From NCBI GenBank assembly GCA_964512675.1, contig CAZEJR010000006.1:1-64000 (forward strand): a stretch of 64,000 bases of DNA. Direction: 5' to 3'. Made by a program: the position numbers and the translations under genes. This document shows positions 35,041 to 43,581 of this stretch, piece by piece (positions within the stretch are counted from its first letter, which is position 1; the number at the start of each line of letters is the position of its first letter). The notes beneath the pieces were generated by a model. That model was not told the DNA's origin, made no database searches, and saw only the letters and a list, made by a program, of their open reading frames with translations. This DNA comes from A07HB70 sp964512675 (GTDB lineage: Archaea; Halobacteriota; Halobacteria; Halobacteriales; Haloferacaceae).

Positions 35041-36297
35041 ATGCTCGCAGACGACCCCGAGGGATTCCTCGACGGCGTGCGCGTCGTCGACCTGACGACG
35101 TTCGTCACCGGCGGCTTCGCGTCGACGATGCTCGCGAACCAGGGCGCCGAGGTCGTCAAGGTCGAGCGCCCCGGCGCCGGGGACGACAACCGCCACTCCG
35201 GACCGCCGTTCGTCGACCCCGACCCGGACTACGACGGCCCGGGCCGGACCGCCGACGAGAACGGCGAGTCGCCGTACTTCTGGACGGTCAACTACGACAA
35301 GCGCTCCGTCGAGTTCGACCTCAAGACCGAGGCCGGTCACGCCGCGCTGCTCGACCTCGCGAGCGAGGCCGACGTCTTCCTCGAGAACTTCCGCCCCGGC
35401 ACCGCCGAACGCATCGGCGTCGGACCGGAGGATATCCGCGCGGTAAACGAGGACGTGATCTACTGCTCGATCTCGGCCTACGGCGAGACGGGCCCGTGGG
35501 CCGCTCGTCCGGGCTACGACCTCCTGGTTCAGGGGACGAGCGGCATCATGAGCGTCACTGGCCCGGCGGACGGCGAGCCGTGCAAGGTCGGGCTGCCACA
35601 GACGGACCTCATCACGGCGATGTGGGCGGCCTTCGGGATCACGGGCGCGCTCTTGCGCCGGGAGCTGACGGGCGAGGGCGACCGGATCGAGCTCGGGATG
35701 CACGACGCCGCGCTCCCGTGGCTGACGAAGCAGGCCGGCAGGTCGTTCGTCGGCGAGACCCCGGGACGGATGGGCACCCGCGACCCGGTGCTCGCGCCGT
35801 ACCAGGCGTACCCGACCGCGGACGGCTACCTCAACGTCGGCTGTGCGAACGAGAAGCTCTGGCGTGGGCTCTGCGAGGCGATCGACCGCCCCGGACTCGC
35901 CGACGACGAGCGGTTCGAGTCGAACCCCGCCCGCGTCGAGCACATGGACGAGCTAGAGGCGGAGCTGTCCGAGACGTTCCGCGAGCGCACGACCGACGAG
36001 TGGGTCGACCTGCTGGCCGACGAGCACGGCCTGCCGGTCGGCCCGGTCAACACCGTCGACGAGGCGCTGGCGAACGAGCAGACCGAGGCCCGCGGCGTCG
36101 TCCGGTCGATGGAGCACCCGACCGCCGGCGAGATCGATGTGGTCGAACACCCGCTGAACTTCGAGAACGCCCGCTCGGGCTTCCGCGACACGCCGCCGCT
36201 CCTCGGCGAGGACACCGAGGCCGTCCTCCGGGAGCTCGGCTACGAGGACGACGACATCGAGGCCCTCCGCGCGGCGGGCGGTATCCCGGCCGACTGA
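35041..36297 (+). CDS. Family III (CaiB/BaiF) CoA-transferase
   Basis: 418 residues from ATG 35041. Features: FLDGVRVVDLTTFVTGGFASTMLANQGAEVVKVERPGAGDDNRHSGPPF, with a longer insert than usual (PDPDYDGPGRTADENGESPYFW), NYDKRSVEFDLKTEAG, SISAYGETGPWAARPGYD and the catalytic-Asp segment GMHDAALPW. The active-site Asp is kept. Family III members include formyl-CoA, mesaconate and crotonobetaine CoA-transferases. It is divergent from the MFS/acyl-CoA dehydrogenase pair, separated by about 100 nt of promoter region. Confidence 0.88.
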   Translation: MLADDPEGFLDGVRVVDLTTFVTGGFASTMLANQGAEVVKVERPGAGDDNRHSGPPFVDPDPDYDGPGRTADENGESPYFWTVNYDKRSVEFDLKTEAGHAALLDLASEADVFLENFRPGTAERIGVGPEDIRAVNEDVIYCSISAYGETGPWAARPGYDLLVQGTSGIMSVTGPADGEPCKVGLPQTDLITAMWAAFGITGALLRRELTGEGDRIELGMHDAALPWLTKQAGRSFVGETPGRMGTRDPVLAPYQAYPTADGYLNVGCANEKLWRGLCEAIDRPGLADDERFESNPARVEHMDELEAELSETFRERTTDEWVDLLADEHGLPVGPVNTVDEALANEQTEARGVVRSMEHPTAGEIDVVEHPLNFENARSGFRDTPPLLGEDTEAVLRELGYEDDDIEALRAAGGIPAD

Positions 36298-36330
36298 CCG
36301 CGCTCGGCTCCGGCCCCCGGCGTCGGCGCC

Positions 36331-37002
36331 TCAGTAGGGGTCGAACGCCGGCCGCGAGTCGTCCCCGCGGGGGAGGCGCCACCGCTCGCGGTACTCGTCC
36401 GCGAGGGAACGGCCCGCCTCGGTGAACAGGAACAGGACGCCGTACGGCTCCGTGTGACCGGTCGTGCCGGGCCCGTCGGCGTCGACGACGACGAGCTCTG
36501 TCGCCGGCGCGTCGGCGCGCGGGAGCCCGCGGAACAGCGGTTCGAGCGGGACGAGCCCGGTCGCGACACGGCGGACAAATGCGCCGTCGGGGAAGGCGTC
36601 GCGGGGCTGAACCCAGACCTCGCCGGCGGCACCGTCCGGCCCGAGCGTCCGACCGGCCGGCTCGACGGGCCCGTCGCCCGCCGCGTCGACGGCCCGTGCC
36701 CACGTCTCGCGGGCGACCGACGGGTAGTCGACGTCGGTCGCGAAGTCGACGGCCACGCTCTCCGCCGGGTCTGGGTCCGGGTCGACGAGCCGCCACGGCT
36801 CCTCCGGGGCGTCGGGGTCGCCCTCGACCGTCGCGTCGACGAGGTCGCCTGTCGAGAGGTCGTCGACGACTCGCTGCCGGTCGTCCGGGTAGCCCGACTC
36901 GTAGACCGTGTAGAGGCGGTCGCCGCCGACGTCGACGAGGTTGAGATGTGGCACGGCTTCGAACACGCGGTAGACGCGAAAGGTACTCTCGACGCGGCTC
37001 AC
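36331..37002 (-). CDS. Conserved haloarchaeal protein, DUF6663-like
   Basis: 223 residues from GTG 37002 (SRVESTFRVYRVFEAVPHLNLVDVGG); the longer open frame is Arg-rich and not protein-like. Two recognisable halves: an N-terminal OB-like segment (FRVYRVF, LYTVYESGYPDD, VDDLSTGDLVDATVEGD) and a C-terminal part with EPYGVLFLFTEAGRSLADEYRERW. I associate this arrangement with the haloarchaeal DUF6663 family, from memory. No catalytic motif or membrane segment. It lies between two organic-acid genes but may be a housekeeping bystander. Confidence 0.65.
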   Translation of the reverse strand: MSRVESTFRVYRVFEAVPHLNLVDVGGDRLYTVYESGYPDDRQRVVDDLSTGDLVDATVEGDPDAPEEPWRLVDPDPDPAESVAVDFATDVDYPSVARETWARAVDAAGDGPVEPAGRTLGPDGAAGEVWVQPRDAFPDGAFVRRVATGLVPLEPLFRGLPRADAPATELVVVDADGPGTTGHTEPYGVLFLFTEAGRSLADEYRERWRLPRGDDSRPAFDPY

Positions 37003-37088
37003 GCCGGAAGGTGGTGCCGGGGACGGATACGGGTTCGTCTCGTAGCCCCGGCGACACCTCTTTGCCGCCCCCACGCGCGAACGGGACC

Positions 37089-38471
37089 ATGGCACACACC
37101 GAGAGCGGTCGGGACGCTGGCGAGACAGCCGCACTCGCGGAGTTCGTGGCGGCGACGACGGCGGCGGACGTCCCCGAGTCGGCGCTCGCGGACGCCCGGG
37201 TCGCGATACGGGACTACCTCGGCGTCGCCGTCTACGGCGCCCACCACGACGTCGGCGACCGCATCGCGGCCCACGTCGACGCGACCATGGGCGGCGACGA
37301 CGCGTCGGTTCTGGCCCGCGGGCGGGCGAGTCAGACCGGCGCCGCGCTGGCAAACGGGACGTTCGGCCACGCCGTCGACTACGACGACACCTTCGAGTCG
37401 ATCGTCGTTCACCCGACGTCGCCGGTGTTCGCGTCGGCGCTCGCGGCAGCCGAGGCCGCGGACGGCACGGCGACGGAACTCCTCGTCGCCTACGTCGTCG
37501 GCTGCGAGGTGGCGTACCGCGTCGGCCACGCGACCTACCCCTCGCACTACGCGAACGGGTGGCACCTCACCGGCACGGCGGGGTCGTTCGGCGCGGCGGC
37601 GGCGGCGGCGTCGGTGCGCTCGCTCTCCGCCGACGCGACCCGACGGGCGTTCGGCGTCGTCGCCAGCGGGTCGTCGTCGCTCAAGACGAACTTCGGGACG
37701 ATGACGAAGCCGCTCCACGCCGGCCACGCCGCCGAGACGGGCCTCCGCGCCGCGATGCTCGCCGACGGCGGCTGGACCGCCGACCGGACCGTCCTCGAGG
37801 GCGAGTTGGGCTACGGCGCGGTGATGACCCTTGACGACGACTACGACCCCGCAGAGATTCTCGCGGGCCTGGACGACCCAGACCCGTGGGCCGTCGCAGA
37901 CGTCGGCTACAAGCCGTACCCGTCGGGGGTCATCACCCACGCGGCGATGGACGCGCTCCGGAACCTGGTCCACGACCACGGTCTGACGCCCGAGCGGACC
38001 GAACGCGTGGTGGTCACCCTCGACGAGGCGGCGAGCGAGATGCTGATCCACGCCGACGCCGACGACGAACTGGCGGCGAAGTTCTCGATCGAGTTCTGTC
38101 TCGCCGCCGTCCTGCGCGAGGGCGCAGCCGGCGTCCACGAGTTCACCGACGAGTACGTCCGGGCGCCGGCGACACGGGCGGCGATGGCGCTGGTCGAACG
38201 CGACTTCGAGGCCGACCCCTTCGGCGACGAGTTCGCGGACTACGGCGCCCGTGTCGTCGTCGAGACAGCCGCTGGCGAGCGCCACGAGGCCACCGTCCCG
38301 CACGCCCCGGGGAGTCCGAACAACCCCGTCGGCGAGGACCGCCTCGTCGCGAAGTTCGAGGAGACCGCCGGCACGGTGTTGCCGGCGGCCGAGGTCGACG
38401 AACTCCGGGCTGCGGTCGAGGCTCTCGGGACGGAGTCGGGGTCGCTCGCCCGACTGTCGGCTGCCGTGTAG
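37089..38471 (+). CDS. MmgE/PrpD family protein (second of three)
   Basis: 460 residues from ATG 37089. Family blocks: DARVAIRDYLGVAVYGA, LANGTFGHAVDYDDTF, HPTSPVFASALAAAEA, HLTGTAGSFGAAAAAAS, KTNFGTMTKPLHAGHAAETGLRAAML and GYKPYPSGVITHAAMDAL. The K-P-L-H-A-G-H-A-A segment is the version seen in many MmgE/PrpD proteins, including cis-aconitate decarboxylase-type enzymes. Sequence alone does not separate dehydratase from decarboxylase. Stands alone between a divergent DUF6663-like gene and the convergent third PrpD gene. Confidence 0.87.
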   Translation: MAHTESGRDAGETAALAEFVAATTAADVPESALADARVAIRDYLGVAVYGAHHDVGDRIAAHVDATMGGDDASVLARGRASQTGAALANGTFGHAVDYDDTFESIVVHPTSPVFASALAAAEAADGTATELLVAYVVGCEVAYRVGHATYPSHYANGWHLTGTAGSFGAAAAAASVRSLSADATRRAFGVVASGSSSLKTNFGTMTKPLHAGHAAETGLRAAMLADGGWTADRTVLEGELGYGAVMTLDDDYDPAEILAGLDDPDPWAVADVGYKPYPSGVITHAAMDALRNLVHDHGLTPERTERVVVTLDEAASEMLIHADADDELAAKFSIEFCLAAVLREGAAGVHEFTDEYVRAPATRAAMALVERDFEADPFGDEFADYGARVVVETAAGERHEATVPHAPGSPNNPVGEDRLVAKFEETAGTVLPAAEVDELRAAVEALGTESGSLARLSAAV

Positions 38472-38552
38472 CGCCGTCCAGCGGCTGCTCGCCACGCGAT
38501 CGGGCGTGCACACGACCGCCCGTACCCCCGTCCGGCAGCCGGTCGTGGGGGC

Positions 38553-39920
38553 TCAGGCGACCGTACAGCGGTCGAACAGCCCCGAGAGATCCGGCTCGGC
38601 CTCAATGCGCTCGACCCACGAGACGACCTCCTCGACGCGGCCCTCCGGCAGACGGTCGGCGGCGGCCCGCTCGAACTTCGTACGGAGGTCCGCCCGTGTC
38701 AGGGGGTTCTCGGGGTGGCCCGACGGGTACTCGACGTACCGCTCGTAGGTGTCCGTCGCCGTCTCGACGGTCAGCGCGTCGGGGAACGCGTCGCCGTACA
38801 TCCGCGTGAACTCGGGGTCCTCGACGACCTCGATGCGGTCCATCAGCTCGCGCACCTCGTCGTCCCGCACCTTCTCGTCGGCCAGCTGCTCGAGACCGAA
38901 CCGACCGTCGACGGCCCCGCGGGCGACGACGTACGGCAGCGAGTGGTCGGCGGTCTCGCGTGTCTCCGGGTCCCACTTCTCGGGGTCGTCGGCGATGATG
39001 TCCACGGCGGCCTCGTAGGTCCGACAGCGTATCGCCGTGATCTCCCGCCAGTCGAGCGACTCCGAGTCGCAGACGTCGAGCACGGAGCCGAGCGCCGCCT
39101 GTGCGTGGTACTCGACCGGATAGTTCTTCACGAGGGTCTCGGTGAGCTTGAACGTCCCGCCGTTACCGCCGAACTCGTTGGTGTCGAGCGCGAACGGTCC
39201 GGCCACCTGCTCGAAGAAGCCGAACTCGCCTTCGAACACCGGGGCGGGCCCGCTGACCCCCGCGTCGGCGAGTTCGGCGGCGACGACGGCGTTGCGGGCG
39301 ACGTTGCCGAACGCGAACCCCTTCCACTCGGTCAGCTCGCCCGTCCGGGCCTGTCTGAGCGCTACGTGTCCGGTGACGGCGACGTTGACCGCCTCGCGGA
39401 GCGCCTCGCGGCCGAGCCCGAGCAGCCGTCCGGCGGCCAGCGTCGCCGAGACGAGCCCGTAGTTGACGTGGTCGAACCCCTCTGTTCGTAGCGAGGCGGC
39501 GTCACAGAGCCGACACTGGAGCTCGTACGCCAGCGCCGTGGCGACGAGCACCGCCTCGCCCGACCTGTCGGCGGCGCTGGCCGCGGCGAGGACGGCCCCG
39601 AGGTTGTCGGAGGGGTGGGCCGGCTCCAGGGAGAGGTACGTGTCGTTCCAGTCGAGATAGCGGATCAGCCCGCCGTTGAACAGCGCCGCCGCCTCGACGG
39701 ACGCGGACCCGTCGTGCCAGAGGAGGCCGGCGTCGCCCGGCTTTCCCTCGGCGTACGAGCGGAGGGGGTCGAGCGACGGGTCGGCCTCGGCGGCGAGCGC
39801 ACACGCCACGGCGTCGACGACGCGGCGCTTGGCGACCGCCACGGCGTCGTCGTCGAGGTCGTCGTACCGCAGCTCGTGGGCGTACCGGGCCAGGTCGGCA
39901 GCGAGGTCCTCGTCGGTCAT
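38553..39920 (-). CDS. MmgE/PrpD family protein (third of three; closest to 2-methylcitrate dehydratase)
   Basis: 455 residues from ATG 39920. Blocks: KRRVVDAVACALAAEADP, LFNGGLIRYLDWNDTYLSLEPAHPSDNLGAVLAAA, TGELTEWKGFAFGNVARNAVVAAELA, GPAPVFEGEFGFFEQVAG and LVKNYPVEYHAQAAL. The RYLDWNDTY and EWKG/NVARNA segments resemble 2-methylcitrate dehydratase (PrpD) more than the other two copies do. Dehydrates 2-methylcitrate to 2-methylaconitate in the methylcitrate cycle if that call is right; the PrpB-like lyase at 16254 would fit the same route. A TATA-like ACTTATCTC on the minus strand is about 27 nt upstream. Confidence 0.87.
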   Translation of the reverse strand: MTDEDLAADLARYAHELRYDDLDDDAVAVAKRRVVDAVACALAAEADPSLDPLRSYAEGKPGDAGLLWHDGSASVEAAALFNGGLIRYLDWNDTYLSLEPAHPSDNLGAVLAAASAADRSGEAVLVATALAYELQCRLCDAASLRTEGFDHVNYGLVSATLAAGRLLGLGREALREAVNVAVTGHVALRQARTGELTEWKGFAFGNVARNAVVAAELADAGVSGPAPVFEGEFGFFEQVAGPFALDTNEFGGNGGTFKLTETLVKNYPVEYHAQAALGSVLDVCDSESLDWREITAIRCRTYEAAVDIIADDPEKWDPETRETADHSLPYVVARGAVDGRFGLEQLADEKVRDDEVRELMDRIEVVEDPEFTRMYGDAFPDALTVETATDTYERYVEYPSGHPENPLTRADLRTKFERAAADRLPEGRVEEVVSWVERIEAEPDLSGLFDRCTVA

Positions 39921-39964
39921 CACCACGGCTGCTCCCGGCGGGGAGATAAGTCTCGGCCCCGCGC

Positions 39965-41422
39965 TCAGCGCTCCACGACCGTCGAGGCCCACCCGCTCGC
40001 GCCGCGGGGCTGCGGGGTGCTCTCTGCCGCCGGCTGGACCGTCCCGTCGGCCTCGACGGCCCTCGCGACAACCTCGTGTCGGTCCCGCGTCGGCTCGAAC
40101 TCGTGGACCCACTGGCGCCAGACGTCCTCGTCGGGCAGCGGGTCGGAGAGCCGCGCGTCGGTCCACGTCTCGCCGCCGTCGGTCGACACCTCGACCCGAT
40201 CGACGCCCCGGGTCCCCGCGTAGGCGAGGCCGCCGACCCGGACCCGCCCGTCGTCGAGGCGTCGCTCGGTCCACAGCTTCGCGACGGTGTTGACCGTCCC
40301 CGTCCCGAACCAGCCGCGCTTCTCCCAGTAGCCCTCCTCCTCACCGTCGAGCACCTCGATCTCGGTGATCCACTTGACGTTGATCTCGCCCCAGTGCCCC
40401 GGCACCAACGCCCGGACCGGCGCGCCGTGTTTCCGCGGCAGCGCCGCGCCGTTCATCCGGTACGCCAGGAGGCCGCCACGGAGCGCCTCGAGCGGAAACT
40501 CGTTGTAGTAGCCGTCGGCTGCGTGCAACGTCACGTTGTTGCCGACGGGGCCGGCCCGGTCCAGCAGCGCGTCGACCGGAACGCCGGTCCACAGCGCCGT
40601 GCTCATCTTCCGACCGTCGACCTCGTCGCCGACACACCGGATCGTCATGAACCGGTGTTCGACCGGGAGGTCGGCGAGGTCGTCGAACGTCAGCGTCTGT
40701 GTCTCGAGCACCGACCCCGTGATCTCGAGCTCCCACTCTGCCGTCTCGACCGTCGGATTGATACTGTTGATGTCGACCTCGTAGAACTCGCCGATGTCGG
40801 TCACCAGCGGGTCGACTCCCTCCGCGTCGACCTCCCGCTCTGCTGCCGTCGCCAGCCGGTCTTCGACCGCCGCGGCGACCGTCTGGTCTGCCGGTCGTGA
40901 CGGCTCGCGCTCGCGCGGGCCGAGCAGAGCCGAGAGCCCGACGACACCGGCCACGCTCCCGGCCGCACGGAGCAGTCGCCGCCGGCTGGGGGCCGTGTCC
41001 GTCGCCGCCGGCGTCACCTCCGTGGCAGCGACGACGACGCCCGCCGCGACGCCCGCCCCCGTCGCCGACCGGAGGCTCCCGGCGGCGACGGCAGCCGCCG
41101 CCCAGACCGCCACCCCGGCGAGCGCGGCGGTGACGGCGGGGCCGCTGTCGCGTCTCCCGGCGAGCGCGAGCGCCGACGCGACCGCAGCCGCACAGAGGCC
41201 AGCCGCGAGCGCGAGCGCCGAGCCGAACGCGACGAGCGAGGCGTAGTCGCCCAGCACGGCGATTGCCGTCAGGGCGACGACGCCGGGACTGGCGGCGACG
41301 ACGAGCGACTCGGCCGGCGCGCCGAGAAAGGCACCGGTCGCGCCGACGGCGGCGTACGACCCCGCGACTCCGGCGCCGCCGGCAGCCGCGGCGACGACGA
41401 GACGACCGACGAGACGGCTCAT
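39965..41422 (-). CDS. Membrane-anchored sulfite oxidase-family molybdopterin oxidoreductase
   Basis: 485 residues from ATG 41422 (MSRLVGRLVVAAAAGGAGVAG). The first 125 residues form about four or five hydrophobic segments, then a twin-arginine sequence inside the chain (SRRRLLRAAGSVAGVVGLSALLG, about 138-160). The Moco domain follows: DDLADLPVEHRFMTIRCVGDEVDGRKMSTALWTGV with the Mo-ligand Cys (about residue 263), YRMNGAALPRKHGAPVRALVPGHWGEINVKW, and a C-terminal Ig-like dimer domain with VDRVEVSTDGGETWTDARL. Probably anchored with the Moco domain outside after Tat export. No haem domain or electron acceptor is visible. Substrate (sulfite or another) is unknown. Confidence 0.85.
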   Translation of the reverse strand: MSRLVGRLVVAAAAGGAGVAGSYAAVGATGAFLGAPAESLVVAASPGVVALTAIAVLGDYASLVAFGSALALAAGLCAAAVASALALAGRRDSGPAVTAALAGVAVWAAAAVAAGSLRSATGAGVAAGVVVAATEVTPAATDTAPSRRRLLRAAGSVAGVVGLSALLGPREREPSRPADQTVAAAVEDRLATAAEREVDAEGVDPLVTDIGEFYEVDINSINPTVETAEWELEITGSVLETQTLTFDDLADLPVEHRFMTIRCVGDEVDGRKMSTALWTGVPVDALLDRAGPVGNNVTLHAADGYYNEFPLEALRGGLLAYRMNGAALPRKHGAPVRALVPGHWGEINVKWITEIEVLDGEEEGYWEKRGWFGTGTVNTVAKLWTERRLDDGRVRVGGLAYAGTRGVDRVEVSTDGGETWTDARLSDPLPDEDVWRQWVHEFEPTRDRHEVVARAVEADGTVQPAAESTPQPRGASGWASTVVER

Positions 41423-41484
41423 GGCAGTGACAGACGCCGCCGACATATCAGCGTGTCGTCGACCGAGCGACGGCCCGGACCCGC

Positions 41485-42477
41485 TCAGTCGTCGCCGGTG
41501 ACGGCGACGCGCGGGTCGATGAGGCCGTAGACGATGTCGACCACGTAGTTCCCCAGGATGACCCAGATGGCCACGAGGAAGAAGACGAACTGGACGACCG
41601 GGAAGTCACGGAACAGCACGGCGTCGACCAGGAAGCTCCCGACGCCGGGCCAGTTGAACACGATCTCGACGAGCACGAGCCCGCCGATCGCACGCGTCAT
41701 CGACACCGGGAACAGCGTGATCACCGGCAGCGAGGCGTGTTTCATCACGTGCTGGAGCTGTGTCGACTTCGCCAGCCCCTTCACGCGGTGGTAGTACGCG
41801 AAGTCCTGGCCGGAGACCTCAACGACGCTCGTCCGCATCACCAGCGACGGGAGGTAGAGGTACCGCAGGACGATAGTGAGGTACGGCAGCGTGTAGTGCT
41901 TCCAGAAGTCGGCGGTCTGGACCATCGCGAAGAAGTTGTCTCCGACCTGCGAGGCGGTGCTCGTCGAGAGCATCCCGCTCGTCGGAAACCAGTTGAGCCA
42001 GCCCGCGAAGACGATCACCATCAGGATGGCGAGGAAGAACGACGGGACCGTCCCGGTGATCGTGACCGGGATGATGCCGTACTTCTCGAAGCTCGAGTCG
42101 CGGTTGTTGCCGAGCAACGCCCCGTAGATCGACCCGAGGATGTACGCCGTCGTGATCGCCGGGCCGACGAGGATGAACGAGTTCCAGATACGCCCCTTCG
42201 TGACCTCCCAGACAGGCCCGCCGAAGCGGAAGGAGTTGCCCATGTCGGCCTGGAGAAGGTTGACCATGTAGTTGATATACTGGACGTACAGCGGCTCGTC
42301 GAGACCCCACTTCGCCCGCAGGGCCGCGAGCTCCTCCTCGCTGGCCCCGGTGTTCGCGATGAGGTCGATGAAGCTGCCCGGCATCGACCGGAAGAAGACG
42401 AACAGCGCGGAGGCGACGAGCAGGATGAGCCCGGCCGTGATGACCGTCCGCTTGAGGAAGAACCGCAGCTTGCTCAT
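41485..42477 (-). CDS. Peptide/nickel-type ABC importer permease (DppB-like)
   Basis: 330 residues, about six TM helices. N-terminal TM and the DppB landmark VFFRSMPGSFIDLI, then LGLDEPLYVQY-type segment (GLDEPLYVQYINYM) and the cytoplasmic EAA-type loop, KGLAKSTQLQHVMKHASLPVITL, that docks on the ATPases. Last gene of a five-gene cluster on the minus strand: binding protein, DppC, DppD, DppF and this protein. The order is unusual only in that the two permeases flank the ATPases. The gene ends about 62 nt before the molybdo-enzyme gene starts, in the same direction. Confidence 0.9.
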   Translation of the reverse strand: MSKLRFFLKRTVITAGLILLVASALFVFFRSMPGSFIDLIANTGASEEELAALRAKWGLDEPLYVQYINYMVNLLQADMGNSFRFGGPVWEVTKGRIWNSFILVGPAITTAYILGSIYGALLGNNRDSSFEKYGIIPVTITGTVPSFFLAILMVIVFAGWLNWFPTSGMLSTSTASQVGDNFFAMVQTADFWKHYTLPYLTIVLRYLYLPSLVMRTSVVEVSGQDFAYYHRVKGLAKSTQLQHVMKHASLPVITLFPVSMTRAIGGLVLVEIVFNWPGVGSFLVDAVLFRDFPVVQFVFFLVAIWVILGNYVVDIVYGLIDPRVAVTGDD

Positions 42478-42501
42478 CGGCGTGCACCTCCGCGGGCGGC
42501 G

Positions 42502-43581
42502 TCAGTCATCGTCGCTCACCACCGGCTCCTCCGTCTCGACACCGGCGCCGGCCCCGGTTGCCTCCTCGTGGTCGTAGTAGAGGTGACAGGCGACCTCCCG
42601 GTCCTGCTCAACGCCCCAGTCGAGCGGCCGCTCGTCGCAGATCGGCATCTGCTCCGGGCAGCGGTCCTTGAACCGACAGCCCGAAGGGAGGTCGATCGGG
42701 TCGCTCGGCGACCCCTGCATGCTCGTCCGCTCCCGCCCGAAGTGCGGGTCGGGGACCGGGATCGCCTCGATCAGCGCCTGCGAGTAGGGGTGTTTCGGGT
42801 CGTCGATGAGCTTCTTCGTCGGTGCCTCCTCGACGATCCGGCCGAGGTACATGACGTTCACCTTCTCGCACACGTACGACACCGTCGAGAGGTCGTGCGA
42901 GATGTAGAACATCGACACGCCGAGGTCGTCCGTGAGGTCGCTGAGCAGGCGGAGTACCGCGGCCTGTGTCGACACGTCGAGCATCGACACCGGCTCGTCG
43001 GCGAGGATGACGTCCGGCTCGAGCACGAGCGCACGTGCGATCGAGACCCGCTGTTTCTCGCCGCCCGAGAGCTGTTTCGGGAGCCGGTCGATGTACTTCT
43101 CCGGCGGGTTCAGCTCGGCGCGTTCGAGCGCCTCGTACACCCGCTCTTCCTCTCTGTCCATGTTGTGGACCTGGAGCGGCTCCATGAGCGTCTCCCGGAC
43201 GGTAAACTTCGGGTCCATGGAGTTGAACGGGTCCTGAAAGATGATCTGGACGCGCCGGCGGAACTCCTTCCAGTCGGCCTTGTCGAACTCCGAGACCGGC
43301 TGCCCGTCGAAGACGAGCTCGCCGCCGGTCGGCTCGTACAGGCCCATCAGCGTCATCAGGAGCGTCGACTTGCCACAGCCGCTCTCGCCGATGACGCCCT
43401 GTACCTGGTTTGGGTACAGCTCGAGGTTGACACCGTCGACCGCACGGACCTTCGGCGGCTCGCGGCCGAAGATCTCGTTCGTGATCGTCTTGACGATGTT
43501 GTCCGTCTGCGAGAAGTGTTTCTCGACCCCCTGTAGCTCGAGTAGCGGCGCCTGGTCCTGGTAGCTGTGGTCGTTCGTCAT
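42502..43581 (-). CDS. Peptide-type ABC importer ATPase (DppF/OppF-like)
   Basis: 359 residues. Walker A GESGCGKSTLL, signature LSGGEKQRVSIARAL, Walker B VILADEPVSMLD, and the H-loop in SMFYISHDLSTV. The oligopeptide-type C-terminal extension with a Cys cluster is present (GCRFKDRCPEQMPICDERP, for a Fe-S or Zn site). Hydrolyses ATP to power import. Its start overlaps the stop of the DppD-like gene by 4 nt, so the two subunits are translated together as a heterodimer. Confidence 0.93.
   Translation of the reverse strand: MTNDHSYQDQAPLLELQGVEKHFSQTDNIVKTITNEIFGREPPKVRAVDGVNLELYPNQVQGVIGESGCGKSTLLMTLMGLYEPTGGELVFDGQPVSEFDKADWKEFRRRVQIIFQDPFNSMDPKFTVRETLMEPLQVHNMDREEERVYEALERAELNPPEKYIDRLPKQLSGGEKQRVSIARALVLEPDVILADEPVSMLDVSTQAAVLRLLSDLTDDLGVSMFYISHDLSTVSYVCEKVNVMYLGRIVEEAPTKKLIDDPKHPYSQALIEAIPVPDPHFGRERTSMQGSPSDPIDLPSGCRFKDRCPEQMPICDERPLDWGVEQDREVACHLYYDHEEATGAGAGVETEEPVVSDDD

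Noticed and set aside
36331..37353. 340-codon version of the DUF6663-like gene
   Set aside because: Its first 117 residues are Arg-rich antisense to the PrpD gene; the GTG start at 37002 begins a normal protein.
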